A DNA stretch of 64,000 nucleotides from Anaeromyxobacter terrae (GTDB lineage Bacteria > Myxococcota > Myxococcia > Myxococcales > Anaeromyxobacteraceae). Shown here in pieces: positions 52,382 to 62,510 of the stretch (position 1 is the stretch's first letter; each line of letters begins with the position of its first letter). A program made the position numbers and the translations under genes. The notes beneath the pieces were generated by a model, which saw only the letters and a list, made by a program, of their open reading frames with translations, was not told the origin of the DNA and did no database searches. The stretch spans positions 1 through 64,000 of the forward strand of contig NZ_JALCYY010000027.1 of assembly GCF_022690685.1 (NCBI RefSeq), given 5' to 3'.

Positions 52382-53125
52382 GTGTTCGACGAAGTCACCA
52401 AGAAAGAAGGCGGTAAGGCTGCCGCGCGTCGCGCGGGCTACGTCTTCGGTTCCACGCTTTTCCAGGGCATTCTCATCGCGGCGATCATCACCGCCTCCGC
52501 AGCCATCAAGGCGAAGGTGATCGACGATCCGGTGGTCGACGTGAAGTTCGTCAAGACCGCCGCTCCCCCGCCGCCCCCTCCCCCACCGCCCGCGCCGCCC
52601 GCCGCCCGAAAGCGGCCGCCCGACGCGAAGCCGCGGACGGATCTGCCGAAGCCGCCGCCGCCCCAGGCGCTGATCCAGCCTCAGGAGATCCAGCCCGAGA
52701 TGAAGGCGCCGGATCCCAACGAGGCGCCCGAGCCGGAGTACGACTACGGCGACGCGGGCCAGGGTGAGGGCGTGGTCGGCGGTGTCGTGGGCGCCCGGCC
52801 CGGGAACGAGGTCGAGGACGCGCCGGCGTTCGCCACGGCGGGCTACCGCAAGCCGCAGATGGCCGAGCCGGGCTGCGTCCAGCGCTCCGTCCGCATCCCG
52901 CCGCAGCTCGCCGGCTACATCTCCGGTCCGATCACCGTGAAGTTCGCGATCCGGCCGGACGGCTCGCCGTCGCGCTTCGAGGTGATGACCACCATCCCCG
53001 ATCAGCGCATCTCGACCGCGATCTGGCAGGCGGTCCAGGGGTGTCGCTGGGTGCCGGGTGCCGATGCCCAGGGCCGCCCCGTGTCGATCTGGGTGATCCT
53101 CCCCATCCGCTTCACCGCAGGCTAG
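52382..53125 (+). CDS. tonB: TonB-family energy transducer 2
   Basis: 247 residues with a GTG start at 52382, the same V/M-F(D/E)E opening as TonB 1. One membrane helix (about 24-46), a Pro-rich spacer (PPPPPPPPPAPPAARKRPPD), an acidic linker (EAPEPEYDYGDAGQGEG) and a C-terminal TonB domain (KFAIRPDGSPSRFEVMTT; GCRWVPGADAQGRPVSIWVI). It is the first gene of the tonB-exbB-exbD-exbD operon. It spans the periplasm and couples the ExbBD motor to receptors 1 and 2. Confidence 0.93.
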   Translation: MFDEVTKKEGGKAAARRAGYVFGSTLFQGILIAAIITASAAIKAKVIDDPVVDVKFVKTAAPPPPPPPPPAPPAARKRPPDAKPRTDLPKPPPPQALIQPQEIQPEMKAPDPNEAPEPEYDYGDAGQGEGVVGGVVGARPGNEVEDAPAFATAGYRKPQMAEPGCVQRSVRIPPQLAGYISGPITVKFAIRPDGSPSRFEVMTTIPDQRISTAIWQAVQGCRWVPGADAQGRPVSIWVILPIRFTAG

Positions 53126-53194
53126 GCGCTCGTCACAGCGCGTCGCCCTCGTCCGTCTCGAAGAAGAAGTAGTTTCAGCCCACAGGAGATGTCG

Positions 53195-53953
53195 ATGTTC
53201 CAGCCGCTCGCTTCCTTGAACAACCTCGTCCTGGCCCAGGCCGCCGGCGCCGCCCCGGGCACCTTCGATCTCGTCAACATGGTGAAGTCGATCGAGGGCT
53301 TCGGCATCGTCGTCGCCGCGATCCTCGGCATCATGAGCATCTATTCGCTCGGCGTGATGGCCGAGCGGCTCGTGACCTACTCCCGCGCCAACAAGGCGTC
53401 GCGCCAGTACGCCGCGAGCCTGCGCGACCTCCTGCCCGGCGGGAAGTTCGGCGACGCGGTGGAGCTCTCGAAGAAGCTGAAGCGCGGCCACCTGCCCAAG
53501 GTGCTCGGCCTCGCGATCGAGGAGTACAGCCGCGGCGTCGACGCGGTCCGCACCAAGGGTCCGCGCGACGTCGGCGACTTCGACGTGATCGCTGCCGTGA
53601 ACCGCGCGGTCGAGCGCAGCTCGCTCCGCACCGTGAACGACCTCCGCCGCGGCCTCGGCTCGCTCGCCACGATCGGCTCGACGGCCCCCTTCGTCGGCCT
53701 CCTCGGCACGGTGTGGGGCATCATCAAGGCCTTCCAGAACATGGCGGCCACCGGCTCCGGCGGTCTCGGAACGGTGTCCGGCGCGATCGCCGAGGCGCTC
53801 ATCAACACCGCCTTCGGCCTCCTCGTCGCGATCCCCGCCGTCATGATGTTCAACTACCTCACGAACCGCGTCGAGGACATGCAGGTCGACATCACCGACT
53901 CCGCCACGGAGCTCGTCGACTTCTTCATGAAGGAAGGCCGCGAGGCGAAGTAG
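53195..53953 (+). CDS. exbB: ExbB/MotA-TolQ-family proton channel
   Basis: 252 residues if ATG 53195 is used; ATG 53189 is in frame but touches the AGGAG site directly, so 53195 with a 6-nt spacing is preferred. Three membrane helices: about 25-50 (GIVVAAILGIMSIYSLGVMA), 150-175 and 190-215. The family motif SLATIGSTAPFVGLLGTVWG and IAEALINTAFGLLVAIPAVM are intact. It forms the pentameric channel of the ExbBD motor. It lies between tonB-2 and two exbD genes. Confidence 0.94.
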   Translation: MFQPLASLNNLVLAQAAGAAPGTFDLVNMVKSIEGFGIVVAAILGIMSIYSLGVMAERLVTYSRANKASRQYAASLRDLLPGGKFGDAVELSKKLKRGHLPKVLGLAIEEYSRGVDAVRTKGPRDVGDFDVIAAVNRAVERSSLRTVNDLRRGLGSLATIGSTAPFVGLLGTVWGIIKAFQNMAATGSGGLGTVSGAIAEALINTAFGLLVAIPAVMMFNYLTNRVEDMQVDITDSATELVDFFMKEGREAK

Positions 53954-53995
53954 CCCTCGCGCCCACCTTCGGGACGCCCTCAGGAGCCGAACGCG

Positions 53996-54412
53996 ATGTC
54001 GATGGATGTCGGCAGCAAGTCGGTGAAGAGCGACATCAACGTGACGCCGCTCGTCGACGTCGTGCTGGTGCTCCTCATCATCTTCATGGTCATCACTCCG
54101 ATGCTGCAGCGCGGGAAGCCGGTTCAGCTCCCCGACGCCAAGCACGTCTCCGCCCTGAAGGGCGGCGGCGACCCGGTCCTCCTCTCCATCACCGCCGATG
54201 GGAAGGCCTGGATCGACAAGGCGGAGGTCCCGCTCGATCAGATCTCCACCGAGCTCAACGTGGCGATGCAGATGGCGCCCGGCTCTCCCGTGATGATCAA
54301 GGGAGACAAGAGCGTCGACTACAAGCGCGTCCGCGAGATCATCCTCGAGGTCTCGAAGACGCACCTGCTCGGCGTGAGCCTCGCCGCGAGCGAGATCAAG
54401 GAGAAGAAATAG
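53996..54412 (+). CDS. exbD: ExbD/TolR-family protein 1
   Basis: 138 residues. A single N-terminal helix contains the functional aspartate in KSDINVTPLVDVVLVLLIIF, with a periplasmic domain (SITADGKAWIDKAEVPLDQI, then VMIKGDKSVDYKRVREIILE). The Asp carries protons between ExbB and ExbD. AGGAG lies 9 nt before ATG 53996. It is followed 3 bases later by a second, clearly different exbD. Confidence 0.94.
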   Translation: MSMDVGSKSVKSDINVTPLVDVVLVLLIIFMVITPMLQRGKPVQLPDAKHVSALKGGGDPVLLSITADGKAWIDKAEVPLDQISTELNVAMQMAPGSPVMIKGDKSVDYKRVREIILEVSKTHLLGVSLAASEIKEKK

Positions 54413-54414
54413 CC

Positions 54415-54870
54415 ATGGGGATGGCGCTCGGGACGAAGAAGCCCGCCTCGGACATCAACGTCACGCCGCTCATCGACGTGGTGCTGGTGCTGCTCATCAT
54501 CTTCATGGTGCTGACGCCGCTCGCCGAGAAGCAGAAGTTCATCCGCGTCCCGGACTACCAGCCGGAGATGCAGCCGGTCCCGCCGGACTCGGTGCCGCCC
54601 GACCAGACGATCCTCACCGCGCTGCAGAACGGGAACGTGCTCCTCAACAAGCAGGAGATGAGCGTCGCCGACGCGATGCAGCGGCTCCACGTGGCGTACG
54701 ACGGGCGGCCCTCGAAGGTGCTGTTCTTCAACGCCGAGGACACGGTGAAGTACGACCAGGTGGTGTACGTGCTCGACCAGGCGCACGGCTCCGGCGTGAA
54801 CACGATCGGGATGATGACCGACCCGCCGATCACCGCCCAGGCCGCCCCAGCCGAGGCGGCACCGCAGTAG
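54415..54870 (+). CDS. exbD: ExbD/TolR-family protein 2
   Basis: 151 residues; ATG 54415 is two bases after the previous stop. The membrane helix keeps the key Asp (ASDINVTPLIDVVLVLLIIF). The periplasmic part differs from ExbD 1: it has a PDYQPEMQPVPPDSVPPDQT linker and ends in an Ala/Pro tail. A motor with two unlike ExbD chains is common in myxobacteria and some Bacteroidetes-like systems and may form a heterodimer within the ExbB pentamer. It is closed by a strong terminator. Confidence 0.94.
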   Translation: MGMALGTKKPASDINVTPLIDVVLVLLIIFMVLTPLAEKQKFIRVPDYQPEMQPVPPDSVPPDQTILTALQNGNVLLNKQEMSVADAMQRLHVAYDGRPSKVLFFNAEDTVKYDQVVYVLDQAHGSGVNTIGMMTDPPITAQAAPAEAAPQ

Positions 54871-54896
54871 ACGGCGATCCAGGCGAGGATGCTCCG

Positions 54897-54927
54897 AAGG
54901 GCCGGCTCGCGCCGGCCCTTCTCTTTT
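54897..54927 (+). terminator. Intrinsic terminator of the tonB-exbBDD operon
   Basis: AAGGGCCGGC (54897-54906) and GCCGGCCCTT (54911-54920) form a perfect 10-bp stem with a TCGC tetraloop, followed by CTCTTTT. Confidence 0.9.
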
Positions 54928-54962
54928 GCGCGGGGCCCGGCCTCGCGCGGAGCGCGTGCGTC

Positions 54963-55898
54963 CTACTGCGCGGCGGCGAGCCGCTCGAGCACCGCCTCGA
55001 GCTCCGGCGGGAGCGGGCTCATCGCCTCGACGCGCGCGCCGTCGGGTCCCTCGACGGCGAGCCGCGAGGCGTGCAGGAATTGCCGGCGGAGGCCCGGCAG
55101 CTCGGCGGCCGCGCCGCCGTAGAGCGTGTCGCCCGCGACCGGATGACCGAGGTGCGCGAGGTGCGCGCGGATCTGGTGCATGACGCCGGTGACGATGCGG
55201 ACGCGCAGCAGGGTGTGCGACTCGTAGCGGCGCGCGACCTCCCAGTGCGTCTCCGCCGGCCGCGGGCGGAGCCCCTTCGCGAGGACGCGCTCCTCCGTCT
55301 CCGGGTCCGGGACCGGCACCGCCCGGCCGCCACGCTGCGCGAGCGGCACGGACGAGACGCCGCCCGAGGCGACCCGTCCCACGACGAGCGCCAGGTACAC
55401 CTTCTCCACCTCGCGCGCCGAGAAGCGCGCGTGCAGCGCCTCCCACGCCTCGGCGTCGCGCGCGAACAGCACGCACCCGCTCGTCTCGATGTCGAGCCGC
55501 TGGACCGCCCCGCCCTCCCGCGGCTCCGGCGAGGCGTCGGCGCACTCCGGGTAGCGCGCGACCAATGCGTTCGCGAGCGTCCCGCCCTCGCCCGGCGCGA
55601 GCGGGTGGACCGCGACGCCGGCCGGCTTGTCGACGATGACGAGGCGCGGCGTCTCGACCAGCACGGCGAGCGGGGCGTCCGGCTCCGGCTCGGGCGGACC
55701 GGCCGGCGCCTCCACGTCGAGCTCCACGAGGGCGCCCGGCTCGACCGCGTCGCTCGCGCGCGCGCGGCGGCCCCGCACCCGCACCTCGCCGAGCTGGAAG
55801 GCGCGCTTCACCGTGGCCCGCCCGAGCCCGAGCGCGTCCGCGAGCGCCCGATCGAGCCGCCCGGAGGCGGTCAGCGGCAGCCGAATCTCCCGTCGCAT
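54963..55898 (-). CDS. RluA-family pseudouridine synthase
   Basis: Isomerises uridines in rRNA or tRNA. 311 residues from ATG 55898. An S4-type RNA-binding domain lies at about 14-70 (RLDRALADALGLGRATVKRA). The catalytic domain follows, with RLDIETSGCVLFARDAEAW (catalytic Asp in RLD) and VTGVMHQIRAHLAHLGHPVA, then DTLYGG. The S4 domain and these motifs fit RluC/RluD, but which site it modifies cannot be told. It stands alone, converging on the exbD terminator. Confidence 0.9.
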   Translation of the reverse strand: MRREIRLPLTASGRLDRALADALGLGRATVKRAFQLGEVRVRGRRARASDAVEPGALVELDVEAPAGPPEPEPDAPLAVLVETPRLVIVDKPAGVAVHPLAPGEGGTLANALVARYPECADASPEPREGGAVQRLDIETSGCVLFARDAEAWEALHARFSAREVEKVYLALVVGRVASGGVSSVPLAQRGGRAVPVPDPETEERVLAKGLRPRPAETHWEVARRYESHTLLRVRIVTGVMHQIRAHLAHLGHPVAGDTLYGGAAAELPGLRRQFLHASRLAVEGPDGARVEAMSPLPPELEAVLERLAAAQ

Positions 55899-56115
55899 GC
55901 GTTCCGTTCCCCGCGCCCTGGCGCGGCCTCGCGCGGAGGTGAGTCCAGCGCGTCCATCCCGGCGCCGGGTCACGTCGCCAGGTTCCGGCGAGCTCCGCCC
56001 CGGAGGGAGATAGAGCCTCTCCGCCCGCCAAGGCAACCGCCTTTCGCCTGCGGCGCCCCGGACGAGCGGCGTCGCGCGGCGGCGCGGCGCCCGGCCGCCG
56101 GATAGGACCCCATCG

Positions 56116-56709
56116 ATGCCGACCTCGCTCACCCTGCCGCTCGACGACGAGACCGTCCGCTCGCTCCACGTCGGCGACGAGGTGCTCTTCAGCGGCCGGA
56201 TGATCACGGCTCGCGAGGCCGCCCACCGCGTCCTCCTGCGCGAGCTCGACCCGACCGTGAAGCGGCTCGTCGAGGGGCGCTTCATCTATCACTGCGGGCC
56301 GGTGGTCGCGGAGGACCCCGCCACCCACGCCTGGCGCTTCGCCGCCGCCGGCCCTTCCAGCTCCCTGCGGGAGGAGCCGTATCAGGCCGAGGTCATCGCG
56401 CGCTACGGGGTGCGCGGCGTCGTCGGGAAGGGCGGGATGGGGCCGGCGACGCTCGCCGCGCTCGCAGCGCACGGCGCGGTCTACCTGCACGCGGTCGGCG
56501 CGCTCGCCGTCGGGCTCGCCCGCCGCGTCGTGCGCGTGCACGGCGTCCACAAGCTCGACGAGCTCGGGGTGCGCGAGGCGATCTGGGACATCGAGGTCAA
56601 GGACTTCCCCGCGATCGTCACCATGGACGCGCACGGCGAGAGCCTGCACGCGAGGCTCGAGCGTGAGGCCGAGGCCGCGCGCGCGCTCCTCGAGCGGACG
56701 AGCCTGTGA
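56116..56709 (+). CDS. Class I fumarase/tartrate dehydratase beta-subunit
   Basis: 197 residues from ATG 56116, matching the C-terminal (beta) domain of iron-sulfur hydro-lyases: VGDEVLFSGRMITAREAAHR (about 19-38), IYHCGPVVAEDP, EVIARYGVRGVVGKGGMG and IWDIEVKDFPAIVTMDAHGE. In two-subunit fumarases this chain partners an alpha chain that holds the 4Fe-4S cluster and is nearly always encoded next to it. No alpha gene is within this window. It may pair with a distant alpha subunit, or act alone in an unknown role. Confidence 0.85.
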   Translation: MPTSLTLPLDDETVRSLHVGDEVLFSGRMITAREAAHRVLLRELDPTVKRLVEGRFIYHCGPVVAEDPATHAWRFAAAGPSSSLREEPYQAEVIARYGVRGVVGKGGMGPATLAALAAHGAVYLHAVGALAVGLARRVVRVHGVHKLDELGVREAIWDIEVKDFPAIVTMDAHGESLHARLEREAEAARALLERTSL

Positions 56710-56913
56710 TGGCGTCACCCGCCCGCATGGAGCCTGCTGCGGCGCACGCTGCCTGCCTGCGCCAGGCGGCCTCGTCGTTGCGCTCCTCGACGTGCCTTAC
56801 AGGCACGCCTGCGGTGCTCACTCCTCGGAGCGCCCGGCTCGGCGACGGGATCGCGCGCCTCGCGACGGCTCCATGCAAGCGAGGGACGCCCTGAAGCGAG
56901 CTGCTCCGCACGC
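56710..56913. other. Gap with open frames on both strands, no supported gene
   Basis: About 200 bases of less GC-biased sequence (CGACGTGCCTTACAGGCACG contains the perfect palindrome GTGCCT-TAC-AGGCAC at 56800-56814). Several short frames are open on both strands, which suggests an interspersed element rather than a gene. Only one copy lies in this window. Confidence 0.35.
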
Positions 56914-57612
56914 TCACCCGGGCGGGCGGTGCGCCGCGCGCCGGCGGCGCGGGCTCTCCATGCGCACGAGCCCGTAGAAGAGCTGCGCCTCCGTGTAGGT
57001 CTGCCGCCCGCGGTAGCTCTCCTCCCGGTAGAAGGCGCAGGGCCGCTCGAGCCACATGCGCGCGCGCACGATCCCGCTCGTCGAGAACGGAGCGACGATC
57101 TCCGCAGGCGCCTCGGCGAGGTAGCGCTCGAGCAGCGTGCGGATCTTGCGGTTGTAGGGCGCCCGCGGCAGCCGCGAGTGACGCCGGCCGCGGTGGAGCG
57201 TGCCGTCGAAGCGCGTGGACGCGTGGTAGAGCTCGTGGAGGATCGTGGCGATCCGCTGCTCCGGCGTCGAGGCGCGGAACCAGAGCGGCCGGAGCGTGAC
57301 GACGTAGAGGATCTTGCGCCCCTTCACCCGGATGAGCGGCTTCCTCCGGCCGGCGTCGCCGCGGGCGCGCGTCTGCTTGAAGTGGGCCGGCCGGATGGTC
57401 GCCCGGGACGCGCGCCGCGCCTCGCCGGCGACGACGAGGACGCGGGAGGCGCGCACGTGCGCGAGCTCGGGGATCCGCGCGGCGACGTCGCGCACGAGCC
57501 GCTTCACCGCGAGCGTCACGTTGAGCCGGGCCAAGCGCCGCCAGGATCGCCCAGCGCCGCCCGGGCGACAAGCTCCCACAGCGTCGCCGTTCGCCGCACC
57601 CGCGTTCTTCAC
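56914..57612 (-). CDS. Putative zinc metallopeptidase of the phage/unknown type
   Basis: 232 residues with a GTG start at 57612. The HExxH zinc motif is in RIATILHELYHASTRFDGTL (about 120-139). Before it are RLNVTLAVKRLVRDVAARIP and KGRKILYVVTLRPLWFRAST; the C-terminus is basic. This arrangement matches the group annotated as putative phage metallopeptidases, found also in bacterial chromosomes. There is no signal peptide, so it is likely cytosolic. The third ligand is not certain. Divergent from the small coiled-coil gene, with 32 bases between starts. Confidence 0.65.
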   Translation of the reverse strand: MKNAGAANGDAVGACRPGGAGRSWRRLARLNVTLAVKRLVRDVAARIPELAHVRASRVLVVAGEARRASRATIRPAHFKQTRARGDAGRRKPLIRVKGRKILYVVTLRPLWFRASTPEQRIATILHELYHASTRFDGTLHRGRRHSRLPRAPYNRKIRTLLERYLAEAPAEIVAPFSTSGIVRARMWLERPCAFYREESYRGRQTYTEAQLFYGLVRMESPRRRRAAHRPPG

Positions 57613-57630
57613 TTCGCCCGGCCGGCCCGA

Positions 57631-57636
57631 TACGAT
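57631..57636 (+). promoter_or_regulatory. -10-like box TACGAT, 8 nt before an ATG
   Basis: TACGAT is followed by GGCCGCCG and ATG 57645, with no ribosome-binding sequence; probable leaderless transcript. Confidence 0.45.
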
Positions 57637-57644
57637 GGCCGCCG

Positions 57645-57947
57645 ATGGTCCTGCTCCTCACGATCGCCGTCGCCCTGCTCGCCACCGCGCTCGTGCGGCT
57701 GGTCCGCCGTGGGCGCTCCCTCGTCGCGGAGATCGCCGATCTCGGCGAGCGCGTGAGCGAGCTCGGCCTGCGCCTCGAGGCCGCCGAGGGCGAGGTCGCC
57801 CAGGCGGTCACCCAGGCCGAGATCGCCGAGAACGTGCTGCTCGAGAAGGGCGTCGCCGACGAGGACGACATCGAGGCGGTGCGGCGGCGGTTCGTCGCGG
57901 ACGCCTCGTCGGGCTACGACCGGGCGCGCGACGGCGAGCTGAATTGA
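57645..57947 (+). CDS. Small membrane-anchored coiled-coil protein
   Basis: 100 residues from ATG 57645. One N-terminal helix (MVLLLTIAVALLATALVRLV) is followed by a heptad-like region (about 28-60: LVAEIADLGERVSELGLRLE and EGEVAQAVTQAEIAENVLLE), predicted to form a coiled coil, then a short acidic and polar tail ending GELN. It is probably inserted with the coiled coil in the cytoplasm, given the basic residues after the helix. No family recognised. Confidence 0.65.
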   Translation: MVLLLTIAVALLATALVRLVRRGRSLVAEIADLGERVSELGLRLEAAEGEVAQAVTQAEIAENVLLEKGVADEDDIEAVRRRFVADASSGYDRARDGELN

Positions 57948-58006
57948 GGGGATGCCCCGTCGCCTCGCGACGGGGACCCTCCGGCGAGGAGCCGTTCCGG
58001 ACGTAC

Positions 58007-58468
58007 TCAGCGTGAGCGTTCGCGGGAGCGCGGCCGGGCGGCGCCGCGCGCGGGCTTCGGCTTCGACGCCCGCGCCGGAGTCCGCTTCGTCTTGCGGGTG
58101 CGCGACGGGGAGCGCTCGGGCGCCTCCGCCGCGGGGCGTGCCGGGGCGGCCTCGTAGCGCGGCTTCTCGGGGTGACGACGGTAGACGAGGATCGTGCGTC
58201 CGAGGATCTGCGCGACCTGCGCGCCGCTCCCGGCGCCGAGCCGGTCCGCCGCCTCGAAGCGATCCTCGGGGCTCTCGGTCCCGATCTTCACCTTCACGAG
58301 CTCGTGCGTGGCGAGCGCGTCGTCGAGCTGCAGCAGCACCGCCTCGGTGACCCCCTCCTTGCCGACCTGCACGACGGGCGAGAGGTGGTGACCGGCGGCG
58401 CGCAGCGTCTTGCGCAGGCGGGTCGAGGCCATGAGGGCGCGCTTCTTCGGGTTCGTGGGGGCAGGCAT
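58007..58468 (-). CDS. yhbY: CRS1-YhbY-type RNA-binding protein with a basic tail
   Basis: 153 residues from ATG 58468. The YhbY domain (about 12-100) includes LRKTLRAAGHHLSPVVQVGK, EGVTEAVLLQLDDALATHEL and VAQILGRTILVYRRHPEKPR. YhbY binds pre-50S particles and is needed for ribosome assembly. The usual protein is about 97 residues; this one has a 50-residue Lys/Arg/Ser/Pro tail (SRTRKTKRTPARASKPKPAR) likely to add RNA binding. It follows the DnaJ gene by six bases on the same strand. Confidence 0.88.
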   Translation of the reverse strand: MPAPTNPKKRALMASTRLRKTLRAAGHHLSPVVQVGKEGVTEAVLLQLDDALATHELVKVKIGTESPEDRFEAADRLGAGSGAQVAQILGRTILVYRRHPEKPRYEAAPARPAAEAPERSPSRTRKTKRTPARASKPKPARGAARPRSRERSR

Positions 58469-58474
58469 GTGCGT

Positions 58475-60292
<1,818 letters not shown>

Positions 60293-60299
60293 CGGCCGG

Positions 60300-61949
60300 C
60301 TAGAGTACCACCGTCTCCCGGTACTCGCCGAACACCTCGCGCAGCGCGTCGGAGATCTCGCCGAGCGTCGCCTCCGCCTTCACCGCGGCGAGGATCGGCG
60401 GCATGAGGTTGTCGGTGCCCTTCGCCGCCGCGCGCACCGCGTCCACCGCCTGCTTCGCCGCGGTGCCGCTGCGCTCGCGCCGGAACGCCTTCAGCGACGC
60501 GACCTGCCGCTCCTCGAGCGCCGGGTCCACCTTCATGACCGTCACGGGCGGATCGTCGGAGCGGAACGCGTTCACGCCCACCACGACCTTCTCCTTCGCC
60601 TCCACCTGCCGCTGCCAGGCGTAGGCGGCCTCCTGGATCTCGCGCTGCACGTAGCCCTGCGAGATCGCGTGGACCATGCCGCCCATCTCGTCGATCTTGC
60701 GGAGGTACTGCTCGGCGCGCCCCTCGATCTCGTCGGTCAGCGCCTCGATCGCCCAGCTCCCGCCGAGCGGATCGATGACGTCGGCGACGCCCGACTCGTT
60801 CGCGATGATCTGCTGGGTGCGCAGCGCGATGCGGGCGGACTCCTCGGTGGGCAGCCCGAGCGCCTCGTCGCGCGAGTTCGTGTGCAGCGACTGCGTGCCG
60901 CCGAGCACCGCCGCGAGCGCCTGGAGAGTGACGCGCACGATGTTGTTGTCGGGCTGCTGGGCGGTGAGCATCGAGCCCGCGGTCTGGGTGTGGAAGCGCA
61001 GCATCATCGAGCGCGGGTCCTTCGCCTTGAAGCGCTCCTTCATGATGCGCGCCCACAGGCGCCGCGCGGCGCGGAACTTCGCGACCTCCTCGAGGAGGTC
61101 GTTGTGCGCGTTGAAGAAGAAGGAGAGCCGGCCGGCGAACGCGTCGACGTCGAGGCCCGCCTTCACCGCGGCGTCGACGTAGGAGATGCCGTCGGCGAGC
61201 GTGAAGGCCACCTCCTGCACCGCCGTCGAGCCCGCCTCGCGGATGTGGTAGCCGGAGATCGAGATCGGGTTCCACTTCGGCATCACCTTCGCCGTGTAGG
61301 CGAAGATGTCGGTGATGAGGCGCAGCGACGGCTCGGGCGGATAGATGTACGTCCCGCGCGCCGCGTACTCCTTCAGGATGTCGTTCTGGATCGTGCCCTG
61401 GAGGTCCGCGGGCGCGACGCCCTGCTTCTCGCCGATCGCCTGGTAGAGCGCGAGCAGGATCCCGGCGGTCGCGTTGATCGTCATCGAGGTGGAGACCTCG
61501 CCGAGCGGGATCCGGTCGAGGAGGATCGACATGTCTCGGATCGAGTCGATCGCCACGCCGACCTTGCCGACCTCGCCGCGCGCGCGCGCGTGATCGGAGT
61601 CGCGGCCCATCTGCGTGGGGAGGTCGAACGCGACCGAGAGGCCGGTCTGGCCGGACTTGAGCAGGTAGTGGTAGCGGCGGTTCGAGTCCTCCGCGGTGCC
61701 GAACCCGGCGTACTGGCGCATGGTCCAGAAGCGGGCGCGGTACATCGTCGGCTGCACGCCGCGGGTGAACGGGTACTCGCCGGGCAGGCCGAGCCGGTCC
61801 TCGAGCCCCGGCCGAGCGTCCCCCGCGACGTAGACGGGCTGCTCGGGGATGCCGCTCGTCGTCTCGAAGCGGGCGCGCCGCTCCGGCCCCTTCTTCACGG
61901 CCTTGCCGTACGTGCCCTCGAGCCAGCGCTGCTTCTTCTCGTCCGCCAT
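60300..61949 (-). CDS. Methylmalonyl-CoA mutase, catalytic subunit without the B12 domain
   Basis: 549 residues from ATG 61949, only the TIM-barrel acyl-CoA domain; the cobalamin-binding domain must be a separate protein. The B12-mutase motif [19 protein letters not shown] keeps Tyr80, and [20 protein letters not shown] keeps Arg198. In methylmalonyl-CoA mutase these are Tyr89 and Arg207; isobutyryl-CoA mutase has Phe and Gln there. So the substrate is probably methylmalonyl-CoA, rearranged to succinyl-CoA. It is 48 bases after the biotin-carrier gene on the same strand, so the carboxylase and mutase are likely cotranscribed. Confidence 0.92.
   Translation of the reverse strand: MADEKKQRWLEGTYGKAVKKGPERRARFETTSGIPEQPVYVAGDARPGLEDRLGLPGEYPFTRGVQPTMYRARFWTMRQYAGFGTAEDSNRRYHYLLKSGQTGLSVAFDLPTQMGRDSDHARARGEVGKVGVAIDSIRDMSILLDRIPLGEVSTSMTINATAGILLALYQAIGEKQGVAPADLQGTIQNDILKEYAARGTYIYPPEPSLRLITDIFAYTAKVMPKWNPISISGYHIREAGSTAVQEVAFTLADGISYVDAAVKAGLDVDAFAGRLSFFFNAHNDLLEEVAKFRAARRLWARIMKERFKAKDPRSMMLRFHTQTAGSMLTAQQPDNNIVRVTLQALAAVLGGTQSLHTNSRDEALGLPTEESARIALRTQQIIANESGVADVIDPLGGSWAIEALTDEIEGRAEQYLRKIDEMGGMVHAISQGYVQREIQEAAYAWQRQVEAKEKVVVGVNAFRSDDPPVTVMKVDPALEERQVASLKAFRRERSGTAAKQAVDAVRAAAKGTDNLMPPILAAVKAEATLGEISDALREVFGEYRETVVL
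60302..60307 (-). promoter_or_regulatory. -10-like box TACTCT, 9 nt before a GTG start
   Basis: On the minus strand TACTCT overlaps the last codon of the mutase gene and is followed by nine bases and the GTG at 60292. It would give the DnaJ-protein gene its own leaderless transcript. Confidence 0.4.
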
Positions 61950-61997
61950 GTCGGTCCCTCGACGCGCTCGCGGGCTCCGCGCCCGCACAAGAGTTCG

Positions 61998-62510
61998 CTA
62001 CTCCACGACGCAGAGCTTCGCGTTGCCCTCGACGGCCTGGCCCTCCGTGACGAGGACCTCCACCACCTTGCCGTCCTTGGGGCTCCGGAGCTCGTTCTCC
62101 ATCTTCATCGCCTCGACGACGAGGAGCGCCTGCCCCTCCCGCACCGCGTCTCCGACCTTCACGCGCACCTTCGCGATCCTGCCCGGCATCGGCGCGGTGA
62201 GGGCCTGCCGCCCCTCGACGGTGAACCTCCCTGCCGCGCGGCGCATGCGGAGCTTCTTCTCGTCGAGGATCTCGATCGGATACACCGAGTCCCGCACCCG
62301 CACCCGCACGTGCGAGTCGCGCTCGTCGAGCATGGCGGTGTAGCTCGCGGTGTCGACGATGAGCGAGAGCGTGCCGTAGTCGTGCCTGAAGGCGTCGACG
62401 ACGTGCACCCTCCCGCGGAGCCGCACCTCGAAGAGGCCGGGCGCGGTCTGCCTCACCTCGATCTGCTCCTCGCGCCGTCCGCCGTCGAGGAGGGCGACGA
62501 AGCGGCTCAC
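61998..62510 (-). CDS. Biotin carboxyl carrier protein of an acyl-CoA carboxylase
   Basis: 170 residues with a GTG start at 62510 that overlaps the stop of the biotin carboxylase gene (GTGA), an indication of coupling. The N-terminal half (MSRFVALLDGGRREEQIEVR, GLFEVRLRGRVHVVD) is a separate beta domain as in propionyl-CoA carboxylase alpha chains. The C-terminal half is a biotinyl domain with the target lysine in LVVEAMKMENELRSPKDG (AMKM) and AVEGNAKLCVVE at the end. It carries biotin between the carboxylase and the carboxyltransferase, which is not in this window. Confidence 0.92.
   Translation of the reverse strand: MSRFVALLDGGRREEQIEVRQTAPGLFEVRLRGRVHVVDAFRHDYGTLSLIVDTASYTAMLDERDSHVRVRVRDSVYPIEILDEKKLRMRRAAGRFTVEGRQALTAPMPGRIAKVRVKVGDAVREGQALLVVEAMKMENELRSPKDGKVVEVLVTEGQAVEGNAKLCVVE

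Noticed and set aside
56706-56894. Small frames on both strands between the fumarase and metallopeptidase genes
   Set aside because: Both strands are open together and neither has a ribosome site; better seen as a non-coding or repeat element.
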